DNA of 64,000 bases, taken from assembly GCA_963575745.1 (NCBI GenBank), contig CAUYUJ010014549.1:737001-801000 (forward strand), written 5' to 3'. The first letter of the stretch is position 1; each line of letters begins with the position of its first letter. Below, in pieces: positions 52,008 to 61,370 of this stretch. The DNA is from Prorocentrum cordatum. Its lineage: Eukaryota > Sar > Dinophyceae > Prorocentrales > Prorocentraceae. A program made the position numbers and the translations under genes. The notes under the pieces are model-generated. The model made no database searches. It saw nothing but the letters and a program-made list of their open reading frames with translations, and was not told the origin of the DNA.

Positions 52008-52479
52008 GTGCGGAGGAGGCCCAGAGCAGCACGGAGACGGCCATTCTGGAGCCGGCCGGGGGGTCCGAGGGGGTCCAGCATACGGGCTCCGGCCAGCAGC
52101 ACAGGCGGGCAGGTTTTCGAGGCTTCTGGGTCTGGGCAGGCTCTCGTTGCCTCGTCGCCCTCTGGGTGCCGTCTACGGGCCCCGAGACTGGAACGATGAT
52201 CGTGGGTGGGAAACTGGAGGGGCCTGGGGACCGATCTTGCGCGGATCGGGCGTTGTTCCCCCATTTGCCTGCGCCACGCGACGGCAGATTGGGTCCATGC
52301 CTGACGAAGGGGGGCTGAGAGCTCCCGAAACGCGTCGCATACACTTGGACGGCGTCTTGAACTGTGTACCGTGAAAAACAGATTCGGAGGAGGGCCACTT
52401 GAGTTGAGACACGATGGCGGCTCTCCCGCGCAGGCCAAATCCGCTCACCATCGGTCCCCGGAACCCTCGTGGGGTCCAT

Positions 52480-52548
52480 TCTGAGCCGCGTTTTTCGAAG
52501 CGGGTCCAACCGTGGCGACGAGAAGTCTCCCAAAAGCCTCCCCAGCAG
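52480..52548 (-). repeat. Family K fragment, inverted
   Basis: TTTTTCGAAGCGGGTCCAACCG / CGTGGCGACGAGAAGTC are the complement of the K core. 52010-52480 holds a J-like fragment at 52185-52260 and nothing else clear. Confidence 0.55.
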
Positions 52549-52651
52549 CGAAACGCCAGGGAGTGCCGCCGTGGTCTCGACCTGGCCCTCCTCGGAGAGG
52601 TGGGCGAGCTGCTCGACCAGCAGCTGCCGCGCCCGGACTGGAGGAGTCTAG
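52549..52651 (+). CDS. Exon ending exactly at a family B element
   Basis: Acceptor CCCCAGCAG|CGA. Reads RNARECRRGLDLALLGEVGE LLDQQLPRPDWRSL and stops at GAGTCTAG|GCCTCG, the start of family B copy 4, giving a GC donor in phase 1. Short amphipathic helix rich in Leu and Glu. Same strand as the exons on both sides. Confidence 0.55.
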
Positions 52652-52814
52652 GCCTCGCCAATCGGGTCCGAGCAGATGGGGTCGGAGTAGATCGCGCCGC
52701 ATCGCAAATGCATCGACGACGCGGCCCGATGTGACGCCGATGGCGCAGATGCATCGCCGACGCCGCCGGTGCGTGCAGATGCATCGGCGATGCGGCGCGA
52801 TCCTCCGACCCCAG
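52652..52814 (+). mobile_element. Foldback family B, copy 4 (GC-AG intron candidate)
   Basis: Starts GCCTCGCCAATCGGG; arms GATCGCGCCGCATCGC and GCGATGCGGCGCGATC; ends CGACCCCAG|GTGTGG. Confidence 0.8.
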
Positions 52815-52826
52815 GTGTGGCAGGTT

Positions 52827-52995
52827 GGTGTCGTGTCGACCCCGGCGTTGGCTCCTGACAACGCGGGGATCGTTAAGATTTTAACGATCGGTCGTTTCTG
52901 AAGCGTCAAATCGTTCAACATCGACGGGTTTTGGGTCGCCGGCGGCGTTCAACGTGGAACGCCAGTGGCGGGGCTGCCGCCGGTCGACACGACGC
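52827..52995 (+). repeat. Foldback family N, copy 2
   Basis: GGTGTCGTGTCGACCCCGGC and GGTCGACACGACG ends, GTTCAACGTGGAACGCC internal hairpin. 53000-53600 shows no clear gene. Confidence 0.75.
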
Positions 52996-53637
52996 GAAAT
53001 TGCCGCAATTCGGGATGATGATTTAGAAATATCCAGGGTCACGTTGACACGGCATCACCCAGGGTGAGGGTATTCAAAAAGCCGGCCTTTGGCCGGGCCA
53101 GCAGATTGCTTTTTGATAATTTCCTCATACCTTCGGCGGGCGCAAGCCTGGACAGTCGACGGGCCAAACGGAGCCGAGGCGGAGCGGAAACCGAAGATTC
53201 GGGAGTTGTTTTGTGAACCGTGCCCCCGACATTCTTCAGGTGACCGCCACCTTGCACTGCTCCGACCCCATCCGAGCGACGCAAAAGAAATCGGGGTCGT
53301 CTGCGCCGACATGCGCGCGTAAGATGCCCGCGCAAGGTCGCGCGCAAGCGCCTTCGTTGCCAAGGCAGCGTGCCGCGCTAGCGGCCCGCGACAGCCGCGG
53401 CGTAAGGTCGCAGCGACCTGGTCGCTAATTGTGCAATCTCACGTAATATCCGTTCTGTTAAGGAAGGAAAAGCCCGCCGGACCCGGCTCTGGGCGTTTAC
53501 TGAACAGCCCTGCCCTGTTCGATTTTTTATGTGGCCGCGTTTACGGAACGGCTTCGCGTGTCGGGGTGATTATTCTGGGGGTGGAGCTTCTGCCCTCTGT
53601 TTTCGATCGTCGCTCATCGGAGAGCCCCCCCCCAAGG

Positions 53638-53790
53638 AAGGAGCTGGCGAGGCGGAAGTCCGTGCTCCTCTCCTGCGACCGCTGCGGCGCCTCCTTCAGC
53701 GCCGCCGTCGCCCGGTGCCCCGCCTGCCGCCCGCCCAGCCCGCCGGCCGGGCTGGCGCGCCACCGCTCCGTGGACATCGGCGCGCTGTAA
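53638..53790 (+). CDS. C-terminal exon with a zinc-ribbon-like CxxC pair
   Basis: Reads KELARRKSVLLSCDRCGASF SAAVARCPACRPPSPPAGLA RHRSVDIGAL then TAA at 53788-53790. Two CxxC knuckles (CDRC and CPAC, 12 residues apart) could bind one zinc. Almost every third position is G or C. Acceptor probably CCCCCAAG|GAAG or one of the AGs just after. Probably the end of the gene whose exons lie at 50845-52651; function unknown. Confidence 0.6.
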   Translation, partial: KELARRKSVLLSCDRCGASFSAAVARCPACRPPSPPAGLARHRSVDIGAL

Positions 53791-53834
53791 GATCGGCCAC
53801 GCGCAGAGGGGGGGGGACAGGGGGACGACCGGAG

Positions 53835-53985
53835 GTCAGAGGAGGAAAAGGTACCCATACGCGGCCACCCTTCCCTCGGTCCCCCCTGTTTGGGCCGCCG
53901 GGGAGGCTCTCGTCGCCACCGCTGGATTCGCCATGGAGTTCTGGTCAGAAGGCACCCCAGGAGAGGACCGGGGAGCAGCGGTATC
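53835..53985 (+). mobile_element. Foldback family K, copy
   Basis: AGGAAAAGGTACCCATACG start, CACCGCTGGATTCGCCATGG core, GCAGCGGTATCGGTAC end. Confidence 0.8.
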
Positions 53986-54021
53986 GGTACTTTCTCTGGT
54001 CGGACTCAACCACCCGCAAAA

Positions 54022-54095
54022 GGTGGCAGGGGGAGGGGGGGAGGCTTCTTAGAAGCACCCCTGCTTCTAAGAGGCCTTTCCCCCTCCACCACCCC
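54022..54095. mobile_element. Foldback family P, copy 2 (short)
   Basis: GGGGGGAGGCTTCTTAGAAG and CTTCTAAGAGGCCTTTCCCC arms. Confidence 0.8.
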
Positions 54096-54245
54096 TCGCT
54101 CCTCGCGCCCCCGTGTTACGGATGACCTTCCGCTTGAGTGATCGTTGGCGTGGGCCCACAGGGGTCCCCCCCCAAGCGCTCGCGTGCGCGCCTGGAGTTG
54201 GTCGCCAAGCGGTCCTTTTCATCGGGGCCAAGAGCACGTCCACTA

Positions 54246-54413
54246 TACACCTTAGGCGATGCTTAAGAAAACCTAAGTTTTCGTCCAGAGTCTCGATTAT
54301 TCTTAATTTTCCAATGTAAATCCCAAGATTTTGATAGAAGTTCTGGGTTTTATTCAATTTCTGAGACTGTGAATTTCTTAACCCATGATTTCTTGAGCAT
54401 TTCGCAGGGTGTA
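54246..54413. mobile_element. MITE family A, copy 2
   Basis: TA-flanked; TIRs CACCTTAGGCGATGCTTAAG and GAGCATTTCGCAGGGTG. Few differences from copy 1. Confidence 0.85.
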
Positions 54414-54790
54414 CACTGGTATGTTTGTCCACCACTTCGTTGCAAATGGCGGCGCAAGCACAGTGCATGTTTGTTGTTACGGAACCTTCTGCCCCAAAGA
54501 GAAACACCAGGAGCGTTATACACTATCCGTTGTTCCTATTGGCGTTTCGTGAGACCCGATTGGACGTGGCTCCGATGTCTTAGTGTTTTATACGGGGGGT
54601 CATCATCTCTGGCAAGCAGTTCACGTGTCTCCCGTTTTTTTCGTTTGTTTGAATTGCCCGCATGTCTGTTCCTCCCGCGGGTTTCGCATTTCATATCTTA
54701 CGTCGTGCCGCTTGTGGAGGTGTTCGCTGGAATGTCAGTTCTCCTCTGCTCCCCCCAGAAAAAAATCTAGCCCGTGCGCCAAAGGTCACT
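54414..54790. other. No supported gene
   Basis: Lower-GC DNA; a 133-codon plus frame (54369-54770) lacks codon bias. Confidence 0.4.
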
Positions 54791-54799
54791 CTTGCTTGG

Positions 54800-54955
54800 G
54801 TTAAGGCGGGCCTGTCACTCTACAGGAAGGGAATCCGAAAATATAAAAAAACATAGTCAGGGTTCGGTCTGTTGGACTAGTTTTGATCATTCTTGAATGT
54901 TTTGTATTGTTCGTCCAAAATGCGCAGGTCGGAGGATAGACGCGACCTGGTGCTT
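54800..54955. repeat. Foldback family G, copy 6
   Basis: AAGGCGGGCCTGTCACTCTA start and AGGTCGGAGGATAGACGCGA end with an AT-rich core. Confidence 0.65.
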
Positions 54956-55079
54956 GGGGTCACTCTTGCGCGCAGCCGAGGACATCCTGCAGCAGTGGTG
55001 GGAGTTGCCCCCCGCGCCCGTGGGCGGGGCGGCTCTGCGCTGGAAGGATTCTGGGCCCCAAATCGGGACCAGGAGGGGC

Positions 55080-55195
55080 TCCCATCTCCTCCTCCATCTC
55101 CTCCTCCTCCTGCTCCTCCTCCTGCTCCTCCTCCTCCTCCCTCCTCCTCCTCCTCCCTCCTCCTCCTCCTCCTTCATCTGCTTCTCTCTCCTTCC
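55080..55195. repeat. (TCC)n array
   Basis: CTCCTCC run with CTGCTC interruptions. Confidence 0.9.
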
Positions 55196-55279
55196 GTCCA
55201 TGTTTCAGAGCATGTGCCACTTCGTATTGCACAGTGGAACAGGCTGCAGATAGGAAAGACAAGCTGGCTGTAGCAGTCT

Positions 55280-56840
55280 TTGGGTTGCTGCATTGGTTGA
55301 CCTCAAACCGTGGTAGGATAGCACTTATTGGGTTGCTGCCCAGGTTGTTGGTGTACCCCAAACCGTGGTAAAGAGAGGAGGGGGACGGATCGTTGTTTCG
55401 AGGGAACTAATAAATTGCGTGCTGGGCTGGCATTGAGGCTGGCCTGCGTCTCAGTAAGTATTGTTTACTCTCATCAAGTACTCTGGCGCAAGATGTTAGG
55501 CTGGTCCGGGGCAGAGATAGGCCTGCCAGCCAATAGCATGACCGTACAATGTTGCCCGGGCTGTGGGCAGGGGTGTTCGGTTGACCCCAAGCCGTCGAGG
55601 TTGAGAGGGGCGTGCCATCAGACAATCGAGCGAACGGGAGGGTGTACGCAGCAACAGTAAGGCCGATCAGAGGAGAGAGCGGGGTACGGGCCATAACAAA
55701 AGAGAACGTGCGGTTGACATGTACTACTGGTGCAGAGAGGGATGCAGCTTGTGCACCGTGACCGCTGACGGGGGCTAGTAACTCACGTGTACGGCTGTTG
55801 GGCGAGCAGGAAGACAGCCGATATGCATTTTTACATATAGTTGCGCATGTTGTGTGCAGGGGGTTGCTGGTTGACCCCGAATCTTAGCAAACAGGAATAG
55901 AGAGGCAGCGATACGTACGGCGTGTTGCCAGATTAAGAGCGTACTGCGATTGCTAGCAGATGGCATGGCCGTACATTGCCCGAGCAGTGCGCTGGGGTTC
56001 CTGGCTGACCCCGAACCGTCGAGGTTGAGAGAGGCGTACCGCCACCATGTCAAACGCACCGAGGGTGTAGGTATCACAAGTGAAGGTATCGATGAGGAGT
56101 AAGCGAAGTACTGGCCAGAAAGATCTGGGAATGCGGCTGACAGGTAGTACTGCTGCGGAGAGGTGTGCAGCATGTACCCCAAACCGCGTACGTGGGCAGT
56201 TTGCTCACGTGCACTGTTGTGGGACAAACAATCAGCCAGTATGGATGCACGTATGTATAGCCTTCCTTGCCCGTGTTGTGGGCAGGGCTTTTCTGATTGA
56301 CCCCAAACCGTCGCAGCAGGCACAGTGTGAGGCGAGCTGTATGTACGGCAGGGTGCCAGGACGCGGATTGTGCTTGCAAGCAAGTGGCATGGCCGTAAAC
56401 GTTGCCCGAGCTCTGGGCAGGGGTGTATGGTTGACCCCGAACCGTCGAATGTCAGAGAGGCGTACCACCAGCAGCAGTAAGACGGACTAAGGAGGTATAA
56501 CACGTGACGTAAGATGCGGCCAACATGCAGCGTACAAAGACGGCACGTTTAGCTCTTTGAGTGGGGTCGTACCGTGGTTGGGGGCGCAAGTGCGCACAGT
56601 GTGGTGGGTAGAAGAGGAGGGAGCCTTGCAACCGTGTCCCTTACGTGTAGCTAGCAATGCGCGGGCTGCGACCCAGGGTTCTGTAATGGCGGGCCCCAAA
56701 CCTGCAACTAGTTGCGAGTGAGGAGTTACCAGCGTGTCGGACAGCGCGACGGCGAGACAATGAGATGTAAGGTGCATCCGTGAGACACCTGTGTAACCGT
56801 GGCTGTGCACTGTGCAACTAGGGAGAGGGCTCAGTTGATG
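55280..56840. repeat. Degenerate satellite with TTGACCCCGAACCGTCG motif, about 135-150-bp period
   Basis: The motif or a close variant recurs at about 55290, 55345, 55570, 55850, 56005, 56175, 56300 and 56430, often after TTGCCCGNGCTNTGGGCAGG and before GAGAGGCGTACC. No coding. Confidence 0.7.
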
Positions 56841-57105
56841 TTCTTCTGCGGCACTAGAGGAGGTAGGAGTACTAGAGGTGAATGTTGTGGTAGGGCGCTA
56901 CCGTTGTGTGCTTAGACCACGGTGTGTCCTGTATCGTTGCGGCTCGTCGGTTTGGGTCATGGTGGCGTTCTGCATAGTCTCACCTTTTGCTTGGGCGCAT
57001 GCGCTTTGAAAGGGTTTCCCGCTGGATGGTCGTGGAGACTTTTGATGTACATCTCGTAGCGCGTCTGGTGTGAGCGGAGCATGTCGATGTAGTTCTGGAA
57101 GGTCG
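56841..57105. other. No supported feature
   Basis: Ordinary sequence without a convincing exon. Confidence 0.4.
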
Positions 57106-57109
57106 GGTC

Positions 57110-57220
57110 TCCTCCTCCTTCTCCTCCTCCCTCCTCCTTCTCCATCCTCCTCTTCTTCCTCCTTCTCCTCCATCCTCCTCCCCCTCCTCTTCCTCCTCCT
57201 CCTCCTCCTCCTCCTCCCTG
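57110..57220. repeat. (TCC/TTC)n array
   Basis: CTCCTCCTTCTCC run. Confidence 0.9.
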
Positions 57221-57289
57221 AGGAGCCCACCGCAGGAAGGGGGGCTATCTAGGGGGGCTTCGGCGGTATTGGCGGCCTTGTGGTCACTG

Positions 57290-57450
57290 TCGCTCGTGCA
57301 GTCGAGCCGTACCCGTACCATGAGGATGCGCGATAAGGATGCAATGGCCATGGGCGCCCATATCGAAGCTTCTCGAGCGGGGCGCGGCCAACGAGGGTGG
57401 CGAAGTGTGGACCGAGGAGGCAAGGATGCAAGGGGTACCCTCCGGAAGCT
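57290..57450 (-). repeat. Family Q repeat, inverted copy
   Basis: CGAGCGGGGCGCGGCCAACG and GATGCAAGGGGTACCC are the complement of Q words at 12.4 kb. Confidence 0.75.
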
Positions 57451-57540
57451 TGTCCCTCCTTGCTATGCGGGTTGTCTGTGCTCGTGCTGCGCCCCCGTCC
57501 TGCACCGCCCCTCCGCTCTGGTGACCCCCCCCCCTCCCAG

Positions 57541-57665
57541 CCTCGCCCCACGGTCCTGGGCCTGGCCGCGCGCGGGGAGAGGCGCGCCCCTCTATGTTGG
57601 CACGTGGTGCGCGCCGGGCTGTGGCGAGTGTGGAGAAGTCGCGTGGAAACCGAGGGGTCAGGGGC
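57541..57665 (+). CDS. Possible exon, Arg/Trp-rich
   Basis: Follows a C-rich tract and CCTCCCAG|. The frame TVLGLAARGERRAPLCWHVV RAGLWRVWRSRVETEGSGA has a good residue mix and G/C third positions. The end is near the start of the family R element. No family recognised. Confidence 0.4.
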
Positions 57666-57689
57666 AACGATAGGGGGGGGATAGGCACA

Positions 57690-57830
57690 GGGGGGGACAC
57701 ATCGACTCCCAATCGCCCATGGATCGCCGGCATGGGCCCGATAGTCCAAGCACGCCCATGAAAGTGCGGATTCATTATCGGGGGCCTATCGCCGATCTAT
57801 CAGGTATGTATCGCCCATTCGAGGTCGATG
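57690..57830. repeat. Foldback family R, copy 3
   Basis: CCAATCGCCCATGGATCGCC, GGGCCTATCGCCGATCTATC, GTATCGCCCATTCGAGG. Flanked by TAGGGGGGGGATAG and CCCCCCCTATG. Confidence 0.7.
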
Positions 57831-57892
57831 TTTCCCCCCCTATGTCTATCCCCAGCTCTCGTTGCCTCTCAAGGGGGGGGTCCCAGAGATCC

Positions 57893-58290
57893 AACGCAGC
57901 TACAAAAGTCAAGACGGAGGTTGTTCGCAATTCCCGGTGCCCTCGCCGGGCACCGGGACCGTCAAACAATTGTCGGGAGCCTTGAGATGGGGGTCAATGC
58001 AGACGGGGGTCAGCCAGAGCGCCAGATCTTGCTGGATCCTGCAGGGCCAGGGGCGCGTTGACCCGGGTTTGGGTGCAGGATCTTGCAGGATCTTGCAGGA
58101 TCCTTCGCGTTGACCCGGGTTTGGGTGCAGGATTTTTCAGGATTCTGCAAGGCCTGACTGACCCGGGGCTGGATTGTCCCGGGTCAGAGGATCCCCGAAA
58201 CTGGACAGGATGAAAAGCTTGTCCTGGGGAATGGGTCGAGACTTCCTGGGACCTTGAACAAAAAAGACATAAGATCTCAGGGGAGTCCAG
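57893..58290. repeat. Family J copy split by a short tandem array
   Basis: The J left half (CCCTCGCCGGGCACCGGGAC) ends near 57985. The J right half (GTCCTGGGGAATGGGTCGAG) starts near 58190. Between them, TTGACCCGGGTTTGGGTGCA followed by GGATCTTGCAGGATC words repeats twice. Confidence 0.75.
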
Positions 58291-58329
58291 TCTCCTTCTT
58301 TCTGTTTTATCCTTTTGTCACCCACCAAA

Positions 58330-58560
58330 CTCGGGCTGAACCCCACCTGCCTTGGAGACGTGGTCTCCTGGCTTCCGCACCCCTGCGACGTGGTCCCGCC
58401 TGCCTGGGAGGCGTGGTGCTCTGAACTCCCCCCGAAGGGGGAGCGCGCCAATACCTGAGGGGCCCTTGCGACGCGGGCCGCGGGCGCTGGGCGAGAGGGC
58501 AGGCCGAGAGGGGGGCTGATTGGAGGAGGGTCGGGGGAGGTCGGGCGAAGAGAACCGTGC
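58330..58560 (-). CDS. Possible exon, Pro/Ser-rich
   Basis: The minus frame RPTSPDPPPISPPLGLPSRP APAARVARAPQVLARSPFGG SSEHHASQAGGTTSQGCGSQ is open with G/C third positions. It looks like a disordered linker; no domain. Confidence 0.35.
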
Positions 58561-58619
58561 ACATGCTCCGATCCCGACAGAGCCCATTCTTGACCCAGCA
58601 TCGGTGCGTATGTACCTTC

Positions 58620-58762
58620 CCAGGGCTTGACCTAAACGGTGTGTTTGGTGATTTCGTGGGCCGTTTTCGTTTCGACGCCGTTTTGCGGTAAAGGCGGATT
58701 CGAGACAAGCGAGGCAAAACGAACACAAAACGAAAACGGAAAACACCGTCTAGGTTCAGCCC
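58620..58762. mobile_element. Foldback element with flanking direct repeats
   Basis: Arms GGGCTTGACCTAAACGGTGT and ACACCGTCTAGGTTCAGCCC; inner AAACGAAAACGG / CCGTTTTCGTTT pair. GTACCTTCC occurs immediately outside both ends. Confidence 0.75.
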
Positions 58763-58887
58763 TGTACCTTCCTGGCCCGGGGAAAGAGGGCGCATGCACC
58801 GATCCTGGGCTCAGGATATGGTCCTGGCCAGCAGCGGCGCACAGTCGGGGCCCTGAAGAAGGAACCCTTTCTCGTTGGGGAGGGGCT

Positions 58888-58989
58888 CCGCGTTCCTTAC
58901 GTGTTTCACAGCTTGCCTCAGGCTTCCCTTATGTTTTCGACAGGAAATCGAAGGTTAACGTATGGAAAAAAAGGGCCTCGTTCCTCCTG
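58888..58989 (+). CDS. Possible exon ending at family B copy 5
   Basis: The frame VSQLASGFPYVFDRKSKVNV WKKRASFLL ends in phase 0 at CTCCTG|GCCTCC. An alternative frame (HSLPQASLMFSTGNRRLTYG) is also open. Joined through the GC-AG element it would continue into the exon at 59235. Confidence 0.35.
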
Positions 58990-59234
58990 GCCTCCTAGAT
59001 GGGGTCGGAGTAGATGGGGTCGGAGGATCTCGCCGCATCGCCGATGCATCGGCGATGCATCGGCGATGCATCGGCGATGCGGCTCCATTCGGGGCCCGAT
59101 CTTCTCCACGCCGACGTCGCCGATGCACCGCCGACGTCGCCAGTGCATCGCCGATGCATCAGCGATTCGGCGAGATCCTCCGACCACATCTACTCGGACC
59201 CCATCTAGGAGGCTCCTTATTTAGGGTTCCTCAG
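58990..59234 (+). mobile_element. Foldback family B, copy 5 (most regular)
   Basis: GCCTCCTAGATGGGGTCGGA ... TCGGACCCCATCTAGGAGGC form the outer arms and GGTCGGAGGATCTCGCCGC / GCGAGATCCTCCGACC the inner ones. Three tandem GATGCATCGGC units. An AG acceptor follows at TTCCTCAG|GTC. Confidence 0.85.
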
Positions 59235-59385
59235 GTCAACGCCCCGACTGTGTGTGCCCGGCTCTCTTGCCTCGGGCCGGCTCCCAGCTCGGCGCCGCGG
59301 CGGGGCGGCCGCGATCCCGGCGGGCCTCTCGGCCTCTGCGCGGGCCTGCCGGGGAGCGGAGGGCCCACGCCGGGGCTGCCGAGGC
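59235..59385 (+). CDS. Exon with GTAAGT donor, unknown protein
   Basis: Acceptor GGTTCCTCAG|GTC and donor CCGAGGC|GTAAGT bound a 151-nt segment. Two frames are possible: VNAPTVCARLSCLGPAPSSA or RPDCVCPALLPRAGSQLGAA AGRPRSRRASRPLRGPAGER. Both have G/C third positions. No domain. The intron that follows contains the L/A/H element nest. Confidence 0.45.
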
Positions 59386-59411
59386 GTAAGTCGGAGGCCA
59401 CATGCGAACCC

Positions 59412-59580
59412 TACACCTTAGGCGATGCTTAAGAAAACTTAAATTTTCGGCCAGAGTCTCGATTCTTCTTAACGTTTCAATGTAAATCCTAAGATCTGAA
59501 TAGAATCTTTGGGTTTTCATTCAAGTTCTGAGACCATGAATTTCTGAACCCATGATTTCTTAAGCATTTCGCAGGGTGTA
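59412..59580. mobile_element. MITE family A, copy 3, inserted in L
   Basis: L copy 1 reads GAACCCTACCCTAACC; here it reads GAACCC-TA-[element]-TA-CCCCAACC. This fixes the element boundaries and shows duplication of TA. Confidence 0.9.
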
Positions 59581-59616
59581 CCCCAACCCCCCACGATCTC
59601 TGAGGGGGAGGGTGGG

Positions 59617-59733
59617 TCAGAGCCCCGAATCATCAGGGGTAACTCGGGTCAGGGCTAACTCGGGTTCCTTTTTCGGGGACCCAAACCCGAGTTACCCCGG
59701 ACCCGAGTTACCCCGGATAGCTCGGGCGCCCAA
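59617..59733. mobile_element. Hairpin element H, single unit, with 25-bp target duplication
   Basis: TCAGAGCCCC to GGGCGCCCAA, 117 bp. The 25-bp segment at 59592-59616 (CACGATCTCTGAGGG plus GGAGGGTGGG) is repeated exactly at 59734-59758. Confidence 0.9.
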
Positions 59734-59924
59734 CACGATCTCTGAGGGGGAGGGTGGGGTTCACTTCGCTCGGGAGCTCCTGGACGAAGTGAACCCCACC
59801 CTCCTCGGAAAAATCGTGGGGGGTAGTAGGGGTAGGGTTCGCATATGTGGCCCCCATATCAGGGCGTCTGGCGCCCGCGAGGTCCGCCGGCATGCCCGTG
59901 GGATTAGGGGAGCAAAGCAGTGGC

Positions 59925-60093
59925 ATAAACGTCAAAAACCCGGAGAGGTCCGCGCGGATTTCTCGGATCGGCGCTGGGGGGCCCCCCCCGGCGGCTCGCT
60001 CCGGGCGCCGCGCCTGGCGCGCCGTCGCGCGCCAGGGAGGGGGGGGGTGCAGCGCCGAGCCGAGGAAGCCGCGCGGGCCTCCGAGCTTTTGTG
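59925..60093. repeat. Foldback family E, copy 7
   Basis: GTCCGCGCGGATTTCTCGGA arm, GCGCCTGGCGCGCCGTCGCG loop and a GCCGAGGAAGCCGCGCGGGC arm. MITE copy 4 begins 3 bp after its end. Confidence 0.85.
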
Positions 60094-60095
60094 CT

Positions 60096-60263
60096 TACAC
60101 CTTAGGCGATGCTTAAGAAAACTTGAGTTTTCGGCCAGAATCTCGATTATTCTTAACGTTTCAATGTAAATCCTAAGATTTTAATAGAAATGTTGGGTTT
60201 TATTCAAGTTCTGAGACTGTGAATTTCTTAACCCATGATTTCTTAAGCATTTCGCAGGGTGTA
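60096..60263. mobile_element. MITE family A, copy 4
   Basis: TA-flanked, TIRs as other copies. Confidence 0.9.
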
Positions 60264-60265
60264 TG

Positions 60266-61215
60266 CCACTTTCTGTTCCCCCAGTGATGGGCTCAAGCGG
60301 GGCCTCGATCTCGGCGGTGCGCGTCTCGTTCAAGCACGCCTCCTCCGCCTCCATCTCAGCCTCAGTCTGGCCCTCCTGCGGGCTCTCTTGCAGGCGCGTG
60401 TTTGCTCGGTCTGGTTTGTTCGCCAGGAGGGCTCCCATCTTGATCAGCGGGCTGAGGTAGCTCTGCGTCCATCTTGCACATGACGACTTCCAAGTCATCA
60501 GGGGTTACTGCGAGACTGAGTATGTGTGTGCTGCTGCTGTCTCAGGTAGGTGGGCGCTGCCCTCACTTTGGACCATGATGGCGACATTGAGCACTTTGTG
60601 TTCCAGAATCTGTCCCCGTGCAGGCGGTCCACTGACTTCTGGGCGGGTTCAGCGGACGAGCATGGCAAGGTGACCTGGCCGCCCCTGGTGTCAGGTGCGT
60701 CGATGGGGCCGAACATGGTGAAGGTGGACTGGATGCCCGACATGTCGAGGGCACCGTGCTGCTTGTCCATGGTGACTGTTCGCCGCAGCACCTGGGCGTC
60801 CCTGCCCGCACACGACCACTTTCTCGGTCCTCGGGGGTTGTTTGCGCCAGAAGGGTTGCCTCGTGAGCCGTGCGCTCGCCGTGGCCCGCCTGGAAGCAGG
60901 CCGCTGCGGACAGCCCCCCCCCACCCCTGTGCGGGGAGCTGCATTCCGCTTGCTCGGCTGCTGGTTGGGCCCCCCACTCGGCGAGGAGCGCGGCCTCAGA
61001 GCTCGAAATGGGCGTGCGCTGCTGGACGCTTTGCCACCGGCCCTGCCGCACTACGAGCCAGTGCCTCGAGGCTAGTGTGTGCTTCTTCCGGAGGGTGCAG
61101 CATTGATCCAGGCCCGCATGGCCTCATGTTCTTTGCGGGCCAATGGCATCGTCTGTTCGGACGCAACCTCTGGGAGGTCAAATTCTGGCTTTGCCCTGGT
61201 CCGAAATCCATGCTT
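60266..61215 (-). pseudogene. Frameshifted coding relic, unknown protein
   Basis: Minus-strand protein-like text runs for about 950 bp but changes frame several times. In order: PEVASEQTMPLARKEHEAMR AWINAAPSG; PPEEAHTSLEALARSAAGPV AKRPAAHAHFE; SSEAALLAEWGAQPAAEQAE ... HEATLLAQTTPEDRESG; TVTMDKQHGALDMSGIQSTF TMFGPIDAPDTRGGQVTLPC ... YLRQ; PDDLEVVMCKMDAELPQPAD QDGSPPGEQ; and QTEAEMEAEEACLNETRTAE IEAPLEPITGG. Few splice signals sit at the switches. It abuts MITE copy 4. Either a decayed gene or retrocopy, or an exon array with assembly indels. No family recognised. Confidence 0.55.
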
Positions 61216-61370
61216 AATCCGGCTTAATCCCGTCCAATCCCGGTTTAAACCCGCGAAGTCCGGCCTAGTCCTGCTTAATCCGCGGCCTGAGCCGGCGTAG
61301 CACTCCTTAATTCTTCCGACGAAAATCTCCCAGTAGCTGCCTCCTAGCAAGAAGTGGTTTCTTTCTCCAG
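61216..61370. repeat. Short CGGNTTAATCC repeat
   Basis: CGGCTTAATCCC / CTGCTTAATCCG-type 10-12-mers, about five units. Confidence 0.5.

Larger units (their letters stand above)
59395..59855. mobile_element. Foldback family L, copy 2, containing two nested insertions
   Basis: Outer arms GGCCACATGCGAACCC and GGGTTCGCATATGTGGCC with the TTCACTTCGCTCGGGAGCTC hairpin. Interrupted by MITE A at 59412-59580 and by element H at 59617-59733. Confidence 0.9.
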
